Shown here: positions 11,440 to 25,869 of the stretch, in pieces
How positions within the stretch are numbered: position 1 is the first letter of the stretch
How the letters are laid out: the number at the start of each line of letters is the position of its first letter
DNA from: Lucifuga dentata
Taxonomy: Eukaryota; Chordata; Actinopteri; Ophidiiformes; Bythitidae
Assembly: GCA_014773175.1 (NCBI GenBank)
Contig: VXCM01001360.1
Span: forward strand, 119,135 to 183,134
Direction of reading: 5' to 3'
DNA: 64,000 nucleotides
Notes under the pieces: model-generated
Told to the model about the DNA's origin: nothing
Database searches by the model: none
Seen by the model: the letters and a program-made list of their open reading frames with translations, nothing else
Position numbers and translations under genes: made by a program

Positions 11440-11910
11440 CAGGAGATTAGCAAGTACTGAGAAAAAACAGACACCTGTCCATCTGTGTGGAATTTGTTAT
11501 CAGGAGATTATTCACTGATAGCAGTAAGTAGAAGGTAAACAAACCACCACAATATGAGGTTAAATATATATATATATATATATAACAGATTTTAAAAAAA
11601 AAAACCCAATGAGATTAAAATGGAGAGTGAGAGGCTGGGATATAACATGTACACAGAAATCCCTTAAAGATTTCACTTGTAATTCAACCAAGATTGTATG
11701 CAACACCCGTGCTTCGTCTCAGTTGAGGCCTTGCAGAGTCAGGACATGGGATTTCCCCCCATATGCCTGTCCATCCTGAATGGAATTTCTTATCAGGATG
11801 AATTAGAGGTTTGCATGAAAATGTGTTCATTAGTCACGGTCAATGGATTGTGCATAAACAAGTCACACACACTGTGAGGTTAAAAAAAAAAAAAAAATCT
11901 TGCTTCTTTC
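11440..11910. repeat. Two diverged copies of a short interspersed repeat
   Basis: About 11474-11570 and 11764-11890 share, in order, CCTGTCCATC, GGAATTT.TTATCAGGA, AAACAA, CACA and TGAGGTTAAA. The first ends in (AT)n at 11564-11584 and the second in a poly-A run at 11882-11897, which suggests retroposed sequence. Family not recognised. Confidence 0.45.
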
Positions 11911-12138
11911 AATTATTATTATTTTGATTACACGAGACCCTTTTGTTTTCCAAACATATTCTGAGTTTTTAGACTAATTTCAATTATGTAGATGGATGAC
12001 TACTTAGTATTATTTTCTTTTTTAGTGTTGTTTCCTGTGTTGTTTTTTAGTGTTGTTTAAAACATACAATATACATAAATTCCTGATTTAATTAAAATGG
12101 CATATCACATTTGTTAATGTGTACGTCAAATATAGGAG

Positions 12139-12170
<32 letters not shown>

Positions 12171-14074
12171 AAGGGGGAAAAACCAAGAGGAAATAAAAGC
12201 GTTCATCATCAAGGCTTCAACCAAGTTTTGAAAGCTTCTTCTATGCATTTACTTTGCTACTGGTCAGAATTTGAGTTGATTCTAATGATCCTTTGACTAC
12301 CTTTTATAGTTTGTGTTTTGTTTCTTGTTTTGCTTTAAGGTCCCACATTGCACCATGCTTTTGCTGCTTTTGTTGGCTGTTATTCTGATTTTGATAATGA
12401 CTATAATGACCATGATGATTAGTATCAATTTTTAGCAGAGGATGAAGGTAGTTTATGAATACCCATTGAGTTGAAATGGTAGGTAGATGCAGACACAATC
12501 TGTACATTATCCCATTACCTATAAACATGTGTGGCCCAAAGATGTCAACATCTGATGGCTGTGGCCTCATGGACAAGATAAATGGATGTCACAGCAACAC
12601 CAAACATAATAGCCTCCAGGCTGGGGGACAATTTACCAAACTGCCATACTTACCTCAATGGGTTTAGATTTATCAAAGTTCCAAAAAATGGTTTTCATGA
12701 CATCTGAGCTCATGGTGAAACTATGATGCTGATTATACATTTCAGAATAAATTACCTTGGCATGTAAATATAGTGTAAATACATTGACCACACAAAAGTA
12801 TTTTCTCCTTTAATGTAGACTTACATCAACTTACATTACAGACTCACAGTTCTATCTCATCCAGAATCCAGCTGTTAACTAATGTCTTACATTTTAATAA
12901 ATTCATAAAGGATTTTATTCTGACTTTACAATATTATGGTATGTCAGTGAAATCCAGGCTGTTGAAGTTCTTTGGACAAGAAAGATCTTTCATTTGAAGC
13001 ATCCTGAACAAGAATCCTGCATGCAAATGTCCATTCAGCCAAAATCAAAATGATCTGAAGCAAGGCAGTTGTACTTGATAAAAGACTTTTCTCAGGTTCT
13101 CAGGAGAGAGGACAGCCACCACCACCACTTCTCTCCCATTCTTGTTTCCACCCTTCTCCTGGGATTATTTCCACCACAATATGAAAATAATGTCACTTAA
13201 TAAAAGCCTTCTCCAATCACAATTTATTTCACCTATTTGCTGGCTATGGCAGATGAGACTTAATGTGATCATTGGAGTTATCATTGTTAGATGCAAAGCA
13301 GTCACAAACAAAAGTCATTTGTCTTTATTCACTAGGGAAGTCTGAGAGCAGCCTCGTTATACTGTGTCTTGAATTAATCTCAGGCCCCTGTCTCTCCCTT
13401 TCACCTTGGGAGCCTTATACAATGTATTTCAGGTCTTTTAGAATCCTGTTCACATACTCTAACCCTTGCTGAGGGTTACTGATAGACTTGCATGTTAGTT
13501 GGAGGACACAGGCACAAAGCAAGCTAACAATGCAGTCCTTTAATGTAGGCTGCACAGGTAGAGGTTTGCTTCTATCTGAGCATTGCAGTTACTCCACAGA
13601 TATATATATATATATATATATAATTTAAAAAGTATAAACAAAGTCACAAGAAGATAAACTGTCCATTTTATTCAACTTGACAATCTGTGATATCACCTTG
13701 GATATACATCTCAGTCATGAAGCATTTGAAAAACTTGTTTAACCTGTTTGTGATCATGTCTGTCCCATAGCGAGACAAATTCAGGTTGAACACAGATCAT
13801 TGATGTAAAAAATGCCAACACTCTGGGTCTGTCTTCCTACCATAGTTCCTTTCAGGAGTAACTAGAACTCAAGAACCTTTCTTCATTTGCACCAAAGAAC
13901 CAAGAACTGTAGTTCCTGAACAGATTTTAAAGTTTCTACCTCAGGATAGGTACTCTTTTATGGTTCAGGAACTGGTGGGTGTAGCTTCCAAGCCAAACAC
14001 TGATGATTGGCTGGACACAATCGCCTTTTTTACATACTTGCATTTTCCTGTTTTGCACACACTGTAACAAAACG
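11910..14074. other. Non-coding; poly-A, (AT)n and possible MITE debris
   Basis: A31 at 12139-12169 and (AT)n at 13600-13622. Around 13840-13990, repeated variants of AGTTCCT and AAGAACC on both strands suggest an old foldback element into which the hAT at 14083 inserted. No exon recognised; frames at 12304-12576 and 12476-12667 overlap on opposite strands without support. Confidence 0.4.
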
Positions 14075-14082
14075 ATCCAACT

Positions 14083-16515
<2,433 letters not shown>

Positions 16516-16600
16516 ATCTAACTATACTTGTCAGATCTTGGAACGACTGTTCCAAGAAAGGTTTAGATGAAGATTCTTGTTTATCCAGGCCGTAGATATA

Positions 16601-16788
16601 TTGTATGAAAACTCAGTCAAGTCAACTGGATTCACGTTTTTAATTCTGAAACATTTCACCATTCATCCAAATGGCTTCATCAGTCAGAAATCTGAAATTT
16701 TCGGACTGACGAAGCCATTTGGATAAATGGTGAAATGTTTCAGAATTAAAAACTTGAATCCAGTTGACCTGACTGACTTTTTATACAA
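16601..16788. mobile_element. Foldback MITE-like inverted repeat
   Basis: Arms of about 80 bp (16601-16685 and 16705-16788) are inverted copies at over 90% identity. The left arm contains AACTGGATTCACGTTTTTAA and CATCCAAATGGCTTC; the right arm has their complements. The loop is about 18 bp. No coding capacity. Confidence 0.75.
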
Positions 16789-16882
16789 CATGTTCCACGA
16801 AAAAAAAAAAAAAAAAANAAAAAAAAAAAAAAAAAGACTGAAAAGTAAAACAAGACTGCAAGAAAATTAGCAATCACAATAA

Positions 16883-17057
16883 CGGAAGCGACTGAACAGA
16901 TGTACAGCAGTAAGGGGTACGACACAATGGATTCTATTCTGGGACACCAACCAGCATACTGCAATCTGTCAGTATGAGAGACTCAGCAATGTCTTTGTTG
17001 GAGACGTTAGACATGAGAATAGCACAGTCCCTCAGGATGATGAATTGTCACCAGAAG
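16883..17057 (+). CDS. Candidate coding exon, unidentified protein
   Basis: Open for 58 codons after an in-frame stop at 16880-16882. It contains WILFWDTNQHTAICQYERLS and VFVGDVRHENSTVPQDDE and ends at a strong donor, CCAGAAG|GTGAGT. Paired with 17142-17216 it keeps frame across an 84-bp intron. The 5' acceptor is not certain; several AGs lie at 16880-16915. No ATG start is required if it is internal. The protein family is not recognised. The composition (W, C, Y, H and many acidic residues) is unlike the AT-rich chance frames elsewhere. It lies just downstream of a poly-A run carrying an N, so assembly damage upstream is possible. Confidence 0.4.
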
Positions 17058-17141
17058 GTGAGTCGGTGCATTTGTGTTGTGGAAATGTCATGGCTGTTGT
17101 AGTGTAGATGTCACTTGCTCTAATTTCCATAATCTTCACAG

Positions 17142-17216
17142 TACTTGAAGCATGGTGTGAATGTGAGCATGGACCCACTGAAGGAACCACATGGCTCCTA
17201 TTCCACATTCTTTCAG
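17142..17216 (+). CDS. Candidate coding exon 2 of the same unidentified frame
   Basis: 75 nt, phase 1 on both sides. The acceptor is AATCTTCACAG and the donor CTTTCAG|GTAAAG. Joined to the preceding exon, the split codon gives V, then LEAWCECEHGPTEG and TTWLLFHILS. The frame also stays open for a while past the donor, so it could be a retained reading rather than an exon. A possible third exon (17309-17346, YPSHQETKLPHQ, donor CAG|GTATTT) has a weak acceptor. Function unknown. Confidence 0.4.
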
Positions 17217-18383
17217 GTAAAGTAGTCCCTAATTTAGTTCCAACTATTAGGTCTGAAAGTATATTGATTCAATTCCTTCAATTGTCAACAGTTCTGTAAT
17301 TTCTGAGGGTACCCATCCCACCAAGAGACAAAACTCCCGCATCAGGTATTTTCTTTCTTTTCCAAAAGGAGAGGAGGAGGTATCTGCTTTTTTTAATTTT
17401 ATTTATTTATTTATTTATTTATTTATTTTTTTTTGTATTGCTCAGATTGGACTGGAAGCAGATGCCATTATGCTGGGCCATAGACGGGGCTGGGCTTATA
17501 CATTGTCAATTTCTGCAATAATAATAATCAATTTATTGACTCTAACCACAAAATCACATTTGGAGAACACAGCACATTACCTAAACAGAGAGCACTTAGC
17601 TAGATCAAAAGCTCTTTGCTCATTCAGGAGCTCCGCTAACACTTAGCCAGTGAGGCAAACTGCAGGGACCTTTGGAATGGTATCATACCAAAACAGGCTT
17701 GAAATAAGCTGGGCTTCACATAATAAATAAAAATAAAAAGTGATAAATGATCACCAAAAATCCTTAACAAATTAAAATGTTTTATCTCATTAATTCATTT
17801 AATTACGTAGTCTCTATTTAGAACCCTTTATAGAGACAGTGATCATAATGATTGAGCTCCAGTTGCCAATATTATTAGACAAAACTGTTAAGATCTCAAT
17901 AAAGCATGCATGCACAGCTGACTCTTTGAAACCAGATGATATTTTATGCTCGCAGATGGAAATCATAAATATGCATCATCTTCTTCATGTCAGAGTGGAG
18001 CTGTTAGAGAGGCCAGCATATTTAATCAGTTAGAACGGCAAGCCTAGGGCTATTTGTCATTAATTCAAAGTCTGAATATTTATTATTGTTTTGTTTTAGC
18101 TAAATGCTAGCACAAAATCATACAATATTTCATCATAAATATCAGCTGAAAACATCAGGGAATTTACAGATCATAATTTGACAATATCTATCCTGTGCTC
18201 TTATCTGGTGCAGATGTGGTTGACAACCACATATACCACATATAGTTTTCCTTAATTGTCTTCCACCATTTTAATTCCAATCAATGTTATTGATGAGTCC
18301 AACTGTTGCTAATTCTGTTTTTCTGTTTTTTGACACAGAACTATAAAACCAATGCAAAGTGCAAGTTATACAATCACTTCTTT
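17217..18383. other. Non-coding, (TTTA)n microsatellite
   Basis: (TTTA)n at 17397-17430. The rest is AT-rich with no recognised exon or element. Confidence 0.45.
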
Positions 18384-19435
18384 ACAGGGGACATATGATG
18401 CTTTTCTATTTTTTCATCATTTGTATAATGCATTATCAAAGATTATATGTTAAATATTTTCAAATATTTGCAAAACTTATTTGACACATATAGAAATGCA
18501 TAGTGTGACAAACCCACAGGTACTTAACTACCCTGAAAGTTTTGTTGCTATCAGTCCTTTACTATAACATGTTTACATCAACATGTAACATATTGAAATT
18601 CACCTTCCTAAACACCTGGTTAGACACACCCACTTATACAAGGCTCATGAGCAAATGATTGGTCAGTATCCATGTTTCACTGTCTGTGGGTGTTGCCAAC
18701 TCAGGACTGAATTCAGCTAACCAATTACAATAGAGCTGGCTTTTCAGATGGGGGTGGGGAGAGGGTGGGCTTAGCCTTAGCCTTTGACTCAGTGTGCACA
18801 GCTGTGCTGCAGTAAGAGAGAGTAGCAGTGGATCAATGTATTTGTTGCACATTAAAGGACCAAACCAGTTGTTTTGCATGTTTGAACCCAATAATACTAC
18901 CCACATATGTTGCATTACTGTCAACCATTTTCCAACATACTGTATACAAATGTGTTTTAGTTTTCACATTATTTTCCAAAAATATATCCCCTAACCTTTC
19001 CAAATCAAACATTGAGATGATTTAAAATTCAATGTTTCCCCCTGCTAACACATACACACTATTGTACAAAGCACAATTATTTTAATTTCTAGATAAAAGC
19101 AGTTGTTCCTGAGATTATATTCTCTGGTTAAATTAAGTAACTTCGACAAAAAATTATAATGTGTATTTTGCTGTGATGGATCAAGCACGTTTCAAATCTC
19201 TACAAGTTGACTTTTATAACACACTGGAATAAACTAAAATCAATGGCAGTCTGGAAGGTAGGAAAAACTATTCTAATATTTACTGTTCCAGTCATATGTT
19301 TTAGAAAATCATTTGCAGTCATTAACATTTATTTATGTGTATTTATTGGGCTCAAACATGTAAAATGTTCCTTTAACACATCGTGAAGGTTTCAAAATAG
19401 GTCCCTAAATGAATATGCAAATCTGTACATACATA
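18384..19435 (-). mobile_element. Family B repeat interrupted by a family A MITE
   Basis: Left part 18384-18851 and right part 19377-19435 are the two halves of one family B copy in opposite orientation to that at 9463. The junction sequences match the uninterrupted copy: GCACATTAA on the left and, after the insertion, GGTTTCAAAATAGGTCCCTA on the right, against GGCTTCAAAATAGACCCCTA in the empty copy (minus strand). Confidence 0.65.
18852..19376 (+). mobile_element. Family A TTAA MITE nested in family B
   Basis: Starts TTAAAGGACCAAACC and ends GTTCCTTTAA. TTAA occurs exactly at both ends. The inverted terminal part extends about 45 bp (TGCATGTTTGAACCCAATA against the minus-strand CATGTTTGAGCCCAATAAAT). 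The middle resembles the copy at 56985. The frames at 18794-19025 are incidental. Confidence 0.75.
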
Positions 19436-19439
19436 TCAG

Positions 19440-19804
19440 CTGTGCAGCTATTGTATAAAAATAACAGCAAACTACAGGATATTATACACATGTTTCTGCA
19501 AATAAGTAAAATGATTTTAATATAAATGGCAAAGCCTGTGATTGTGAAGGTCACAGAGGGCAATTTGAGGATTCAGCATGGCTGCAGAGATTGATGAACC
19601 AGATATCAGATGCAGAAAGTCTCACTGCTGTATCTTGATAATAATTTAGATATTTGGATTAGCAATACCCATTAAAAAAGCCCATTAAAAGATAAGTTTA
19701 AGGGATGCTGGGGCATGTGCCAACTTTGTTTGCTTCACGAGGGGTAAAATTTAAAGTTATTAAAAGCTTTAATCATAACGTACTCCACAAGGAAGATTAT
19801 CTTG

Positions 19805-19839
<35 letters not shown>

Positions 19840-22455
19840 TCACACTGAGGCTTTAGCAGGGGATAACAGCCATTTTTTGATATTTTGACTGACATATGCA
19901 ATATGATAATTTAGCTCATATAAAAACAGGAATGATGCATTAAGTGGGCCTGCCAGAAGGTGCAGTAATCACAGTCCTATTGCCACATCCTGACAGTTCT
20001 AAGACTCTTTGTTGAATTGTGATCCCCAATGTATTACGACAGCATCTGTGCTTTCATTTTCAATTTTACCAGCTCCAAAAGCTCCATATGGAGACTGTCT
20101 GAAGCTATTGTGTCACTTTGTATGCAGATCTTTCACCTCTTTGCAGCATTTCTCTGGTTTCATCCTAACACCTTGTTGCTTGGAAGCAGATGAATTAGCA
20201 ATTTATATTGAAATGAATATAATGTCTTGTAATGAAATGATTAAAAGATTATCTGTGGCTTTTTGTATTGTCAAGAAACTACAAGAGTGCAGCAAGGCCT
20301 GATTTCCTCTGTGAAACATACTGTAAAGCCATTTACCTGGACCATTGGAGATAAACACTTTAACGCTCACCTTGAGGTTTATTTATTCCTTTATTTGTTT
20401 GTTCCTTAAAATCTTTGAGCTAAGCAGAAGCAACAACTATCAAGGAAAAGTAAAGCCTAGCTTCTGTAGGACAATACACCTTTGTAGAGCTCAAATATGG
20501 TTAGACATGGATGCATACCGTGCACAGCAATACAGTTTTCCCCCCTATTTTCTTGTATTTTATATATATTTACAGAAACATAAGAATTATACAAAACCAA
20601 AACCATATCTCAATATGCCACGGTAAAGGATAATTGACAATAAACACAACATCAGAACCAAATTGTTGCAAACATTGCTAATATTTTAAAATGGTGCTGT
20701 TTAGCTTTAAATATAGAAGTTCAAACTAAATCTCATGAAATTTTACACCATTTGAACAACACCATGAGGCCTACAGATCTGCTGGCTATGACACGAAAGT
20801 CATATGGGATCTTTCAAAACTCTGCATTAAAAAAGAGAAGGCAGAACAACTTTTCAATGAAAAAAAATCTATTTTATTCAGATAAAACAGCTATTCAAAA
20901 CATTTTATCACAGCAAAATATTTAATGTTGCTTTAAAGTAATGGTGTGTAATAATTATATTGATCACGTAGCATTCAAAGTTTGGATTCATGTCAACTGT
21001 TGTTTTTTAAGCCAACTTTGAACTTTAGGAATATCAGTACCTTGCATCCCAAATATAGACAATTTATCTTCTTACTTTAACAGAATAATAAATTTTAGCA
21101 TGACAAAGGTGTATAGCATTTGAACATGCTTAATTAAGAATGAGCTAAAAGAGTTTATCTGGAGTGATGGCTACTGAAGATGGGGCTTTATATGAATAAT
21201 TAATTAGAAATCAGTTATTCCCAGTAATAATAGCCATTTGCAACATTATTAATGTCTTGGCAAAAATTTACATAAATTCAACGCCATCTTAGTGAATTAA
21301 AGTATCATTTATATCTAAAACATGATGATTTCTGGGTAATTTCAAACTTTTGAATGCTGGTGTAAATATCAAACTTTATTCAGTTTTGAGGACTATGAAA
21401 GAACATAAGGACTTTGCCACATTTTGTCCTAATGTTTGCAGAAACATTTTGGAGTTAATTTTGCCAGGTATAAAGCCAATGTAAACTTCTAGCAAATTAT
21501 TGGCTCCATAAATACACAGCATATATTTTAAGTACGTGATTATAGTGATTATAGTGATTATGTCAATGTGTAGACATATTAAAGTAGCTTTGTAGTAATT
21601 TTCGGGAAATCTGATAGTGATTTTGTGAAATTGAATTGTTAGACTACTCAAACTGCAAGACAGCCAACAAAAATGTCTTGCTTGTCAGAAATCCACTGGA
21701 TCAATGAAGCTGTGCAGCCCCCTGCCCCCCCATACTGCACATCAAATGACAGCTGATCAGGCTGAAATTTGGCCTGAGACTGAGAATTATTCAGAGAATG
21801 CCAAATCAGGGATAAAAATGGAAGCATACAGTCTGCAGAATGATGTGTCATTGATTGATTTGATGCCTACAAACTAAAAAAATCACTAACGCAAAGAGTC
21901 AAGTGATGTGATTCCTGTGGCCTCTCAAATTCTAGAAAATTATTTATCTCCAGATTGAAAATTAAAAAAAAGGACTGAAATATGCAAATAAATAAACAAT
22001 TTTTGTAGGATGTGACAAATGGAGTCAGTGATTTGTTGTGTCATGCACTGAAAATGTGTGGGAAATGCCTGATAGAATTATTAAATGGAAAATGGACAGT
22101 TGGTGTTTCCTTTTCTTCATTGTGTACGTTATAAACTCCTTAAGATTAGCCATGTGTTTATTTTCACCTCATGATTTCAGATTTAGATTTTTTTTAAAGG
22201 ATTCTTATTTGCTTTTTGATGAAAATGATTTACATAAATAACAAGCACTGTGAGAAGAGTGCAGATGCTGCGTGCTACAGAATTACATGAAAGAATAATG
22301 ATGAAAGACATCAAACCCTAATGAGGCATCTGGAATTGCATATAAAAAGGCAACCTGGTGTATTCCTTCACTCCCTGGGAAATTGCTGTTGTCCTTGATG
22401 CTTTGCGCCTCGTGAAAGGATGGAAACCGTGTTTTGGTTACCAAATATAAAGCAC

Positions 22456-22489
<34 letters not shown>

Positions 22490-23880
22490 CTCTCTCTTTC
22501 TCTTGTTATTTTCTGTATCTGACGCTTAAATACTTAAAGTCTTTGATGAGTTCAAGTACAATAAAACTCAGGGCAGCATCAGAGCAGGCCTTGATGTTTC
22601 ACTATAAACAGAAACCTTCAAAAGGATGTTTTTATATTTCATCATAAGCAAAAATATTGTGACATATTTATTCGTCCTAAATATGACTGGCTTTTATACA
22701 CAGTGAGGCATGAACTATTGTCTACTGCACATGGCTAGGTATAGATGTCCAGTTTATAGTCTCTTTTGGATATTTATGGCTACTCAAACTGACAGCAACC
22801 AACTGGGTTAGAGGTCCTCAAACGCCGATGCTGCAATCTGGCAAAGATTAAATATCACTTTAAAGGTCAATTAAGCTTGATTTCCACTCTGACTCACTTC
22901 AAAACCTGTCTCACCAGGGCTTACTAGGCAGCTGAATTAATTACAAAAAGGTCTCTCAGATGAAAATGCTACTCAGATGAAAGCAGTCCTTAAATGGATT
23001 GGCCAAAAAACAGACCATAAACCACTTACACAGCGAATTTTTTTTTTTTTTTTTTTTGCTACCGATGGTGTCTAGCCATACATGCAGAGATGCATGGCGA
23101 AAACGCAATTCAAGCCTCGAGTCAAATGGCTCAACATTTGCCAGTACTCAACTTCAGACACAACCGTTCATGATACCCAATTACAATTTCTTGCCTATAT
23201 CTGATTTTCTGTATATTTTCATCTTCTTTTTTTAATGGCCTATATCTGCTACTTGTTTTTTACATGGTTTAGACCTGAAACAGCACACATGTGCAAATGA
23301 GGGTTAAGCTTCAGAGAAAGAGGCAAACAAAATGTCAGAATGTCACAATAAACGTATGAGATACAAATAATCATACAAGGTGTTGCCTTATGAATCTGCC
23401 TGAATCTGTAAACATCTACCAACATATTTTAAGATAGAGAAGAAATATTAGAGAACGTGTGGCAACTTGGGCTGTAATGATCATTGCTACATTATTCAGA
23501 TGCAAACAATAAAGACAAATGTGTTATTTTACGATGTGAGAGTCATACGCTGTGATCCTGAAATATGTAGTGACTTTGACATAACAATATTTGTCTGCTG
23601 TTGATCATGATCTCAACCCTAACCTAAGCTGATTCTGTCACCATAAAGCACAATATTTTGGTGTGATAATCAGTTTATTATGTATGATGATCTTTTTATG
23701 TCAACATTAATTATATTGTGACTACCACAAACATTATTTAATACAGATCAGAAAAAAAAAATCATCTGAAAACAAAACATAAAACCACACATGGGGCAGT
23801 GGGAAAGGTTATCTTCCTGTCACCCCCTGCAGCTGCCCCTTCCCCACAAAAGTTCAAACACAACAGGTCATGATGATGCA
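19440..23880. other. Long non-coding AT-rich stretch
   Basis: No exon, RNA gene or element end recognised. Simple repeats: A30 at 19809-19838, (CT)n at 22456-22500 and poly-T at 23039-23057. Short frames such as 20009-20302 and 21376-21651 show no family resemblance or splice support. Confidence 0.5.
22456..22504. repeat. (CT)n microsatellite
   Basis: About twelve CT units followed by CTAT/CTCT variants. Confidence 0.95.
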
Positions 23881-23889
23881 CTCTGCCTC

Positions 23890-24711
23890 TCCTCCTTAGA
23901 TCAGACCAGTAGTTGCTCCTTTCCACTTCTTCTGCCAGGACTTTAGTGCTTTTCGTAGCTTTGACCCTGTCACTCCTGTCCTCTGGAGGAATCTGGCAGC
24001 TGCTATACTGACAAAGCCTGACAACCTACCTCCACAGATGCTGTGATGCTAGATGCTGCCAACCAGCTTACCTGCACTCCGCTTATAGGTCAGCGTAGTT
24101 CAAGCTCCTTGTATGGCATCAACACACCCTCCTCCTACCAGGAGATTGTAAGCTCGATGATCAGGACCCTCTTGGCAGCAGAGGACTACATCAGTATATC
24201 TGGATGGAGGGATGTAATAGTAATCTCAGCAGGAAATTCTAGCCGTCTGCCAAGGACTGTCTTCATGCTTCACAGCTTGCCTGGGTGAGGAGAGTCAGTG
24301 GTACCCGAGAGCTGGGCAAAGGGGATGATCCGGTACACTGCAAGGGATGAGTTGCAGTTCATCATCAGTCTACAGACCTTCTGCCAGCTTCCTCAGGACC
24401 TGATTGTGACACCTTCTATAGCATCCCTGGGCCTGTGTGACCCTGCATCCTGACAGCATATGTTGGAGGCTTGTATTGGTGTTATTGTAAAGAGGACAGT
24501 TATCCTCACTGTACAACCACTGGTGGAGATTCTGGAGGTGAGGCAGGGTGTCATAGGTTGCCCTGATCAGCCTGGCTTGTGGAGTCTTTGAGAAGTCTAA
24601 CCAGCTAAAGGATCTGCTGGTGATGCCTTCCCATGCTGCAACCCTGAGGAATACAATAGTTTTCACTAGCTGGAGCTCCTGCTCCTTTCTGATCACTTCC
24701 TCCACAACCAT
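23890..24711 (-). mobile_element. LINE ORF2 C-terminal fragment, decayed
   Basis: The minus-strand frame 24711-24370 contains PQARLIRATYDTLPHLQNLH, QWLYSEDNCPLYNN, SLQHMLSGCRVTQAQG and YRRCHNQVLRKLAEGL. This matches a C-terminal region widespread in fish non-LTR retrotransposon proteins (ATYDTLP..NL.QW...CPLC....SLQHILSGC....GRYRWRHDQVLRKLAE). Beyond the stop, broken frames continue the match on the same strand to about 23900 (LQRTGVTGSKLRKALKS, cf. the family's LRDLGVTGSRLRKTIK). The 5' part and upstream RT domain are absent. Several stops; dead copy. Confidence 0.75.
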
Positions 24712-24719
24712 GGCATTTC

Positions 24720-25364
24720 TCTTCTTTCTTGTGGTTTTTGACCAACAAATACAAATCAGTGCTGCTTTAAATATTTACACTGATTTATGGAAAAGAAAAA
24801 GTGATCTCAATTTTCACAATATTGATTAGTATATTGGTCTCAATATAATTCAACACGTCAGAAACTTTATAGAATAAAAACTTTAAAATGTTCTCATTTT
24901 GTGTTTATCCATAAGCTTTTCTTTCTTTTAAGAAAGTTTATCTTCAGGTTGAAAATGCAGATTATGCTTTGGTCATTGCATCCCCTGATAAAGCATTGAC
25001 CATGCCATTAGCAAGATATCTCTACCACCACTTCCTAATTAGTCTTATCTTTGCTGTGAGAGCTACTGCTTTTCTGTCTTTTTGCTTTCAACCACTAAAA
25101 TTGCCTTTAAATACTGTGAAACTTTCTCCATTGAGCTCACAAATTAACAAGAGACAACAGCAAATCTTCCCACTCAGTTTAAACAGAATGTTTATTGTAA
25201 AATGAAAAAGAGCACTTATATTTAAATATTTAACACTTAATAGTTAAGTGTAAAGTTTTGTTATATAATATTAGTCAATGAAGTGGTCAAGTTAATTAAC
25301 CAGAATTGTGGTACAAAAAAAAAAAAAAAAAAAAAAAAAAATCACAGAATCCATCAAACTGTTT
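24720..25364. other. Non-coding, poly-A
   Basis: AT-rich with A27 at about 25315-25341. Nothing else recognised. Confidence 0.45.
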
Positions 25365-25867
25365 TTAAAGGGACATGTGCTTTTTGTTATTTTCCCTCAT
25401 TTTTAGTGTAATATAGAAGGTAGTATGCATTAAACATTGTCAAAGTTACAAAACTTGAGGTTAAAACCTATGGAAATGCATCTAGTAAGACAAACCCCAT
25501 AGTTCCTGAACCACCCTGAAAGCAATGTTTTTGATTTGTCCTTCTGTAACATGTTAACAGCAACATGTAACACATTTGAATTTACCCTCCTACACATCTG
25601 GTTAGACACGACAAAGTGTGAGGCTGGTAAAGAAGTGTTTGTCCAGCATCCACGTTTTGCAGTCTGTGGGTGTTGCCAGCTGAGGCCTGATGCAACAGAA
25701 TAAAGCAGGTTCACTGGCTCATTGAGAAGGGGGCCTTAAAGTGATAGTGATAGATTTTTTTTTTTTTTTTTTTTTTTTTTTGCCTCATTAAAGCACTACA
25801 AAGGTTTCAAAGTAGATCTCTAAAGGACAATAAGAACATGCTAATATGTATTAAATGTAACCTTTAA
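25365..25867 (-). mobile_element. Family B repeat with TTAA at both ends
   Basis: Starts TTAAAGGGACATGTGC and ends CCTTTAA. It shares with the 18.4-kb copy CATGTAACA, TAGACA and GTCTGTGGGTGTTGCCA, and with all copies the CAAAGGTTTCAAAGTAGATC stretch near the right end. Carries an internal T27 run at 25755-25781. Non-coding. Confidence 0.6.
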
Positions 25868-25869
25868 AT

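Noticed and set aside
23820..24290. Plus-strand frame 24043-24288
   Set aside because: Antisense shadow of the minus-strand LINE fragment.
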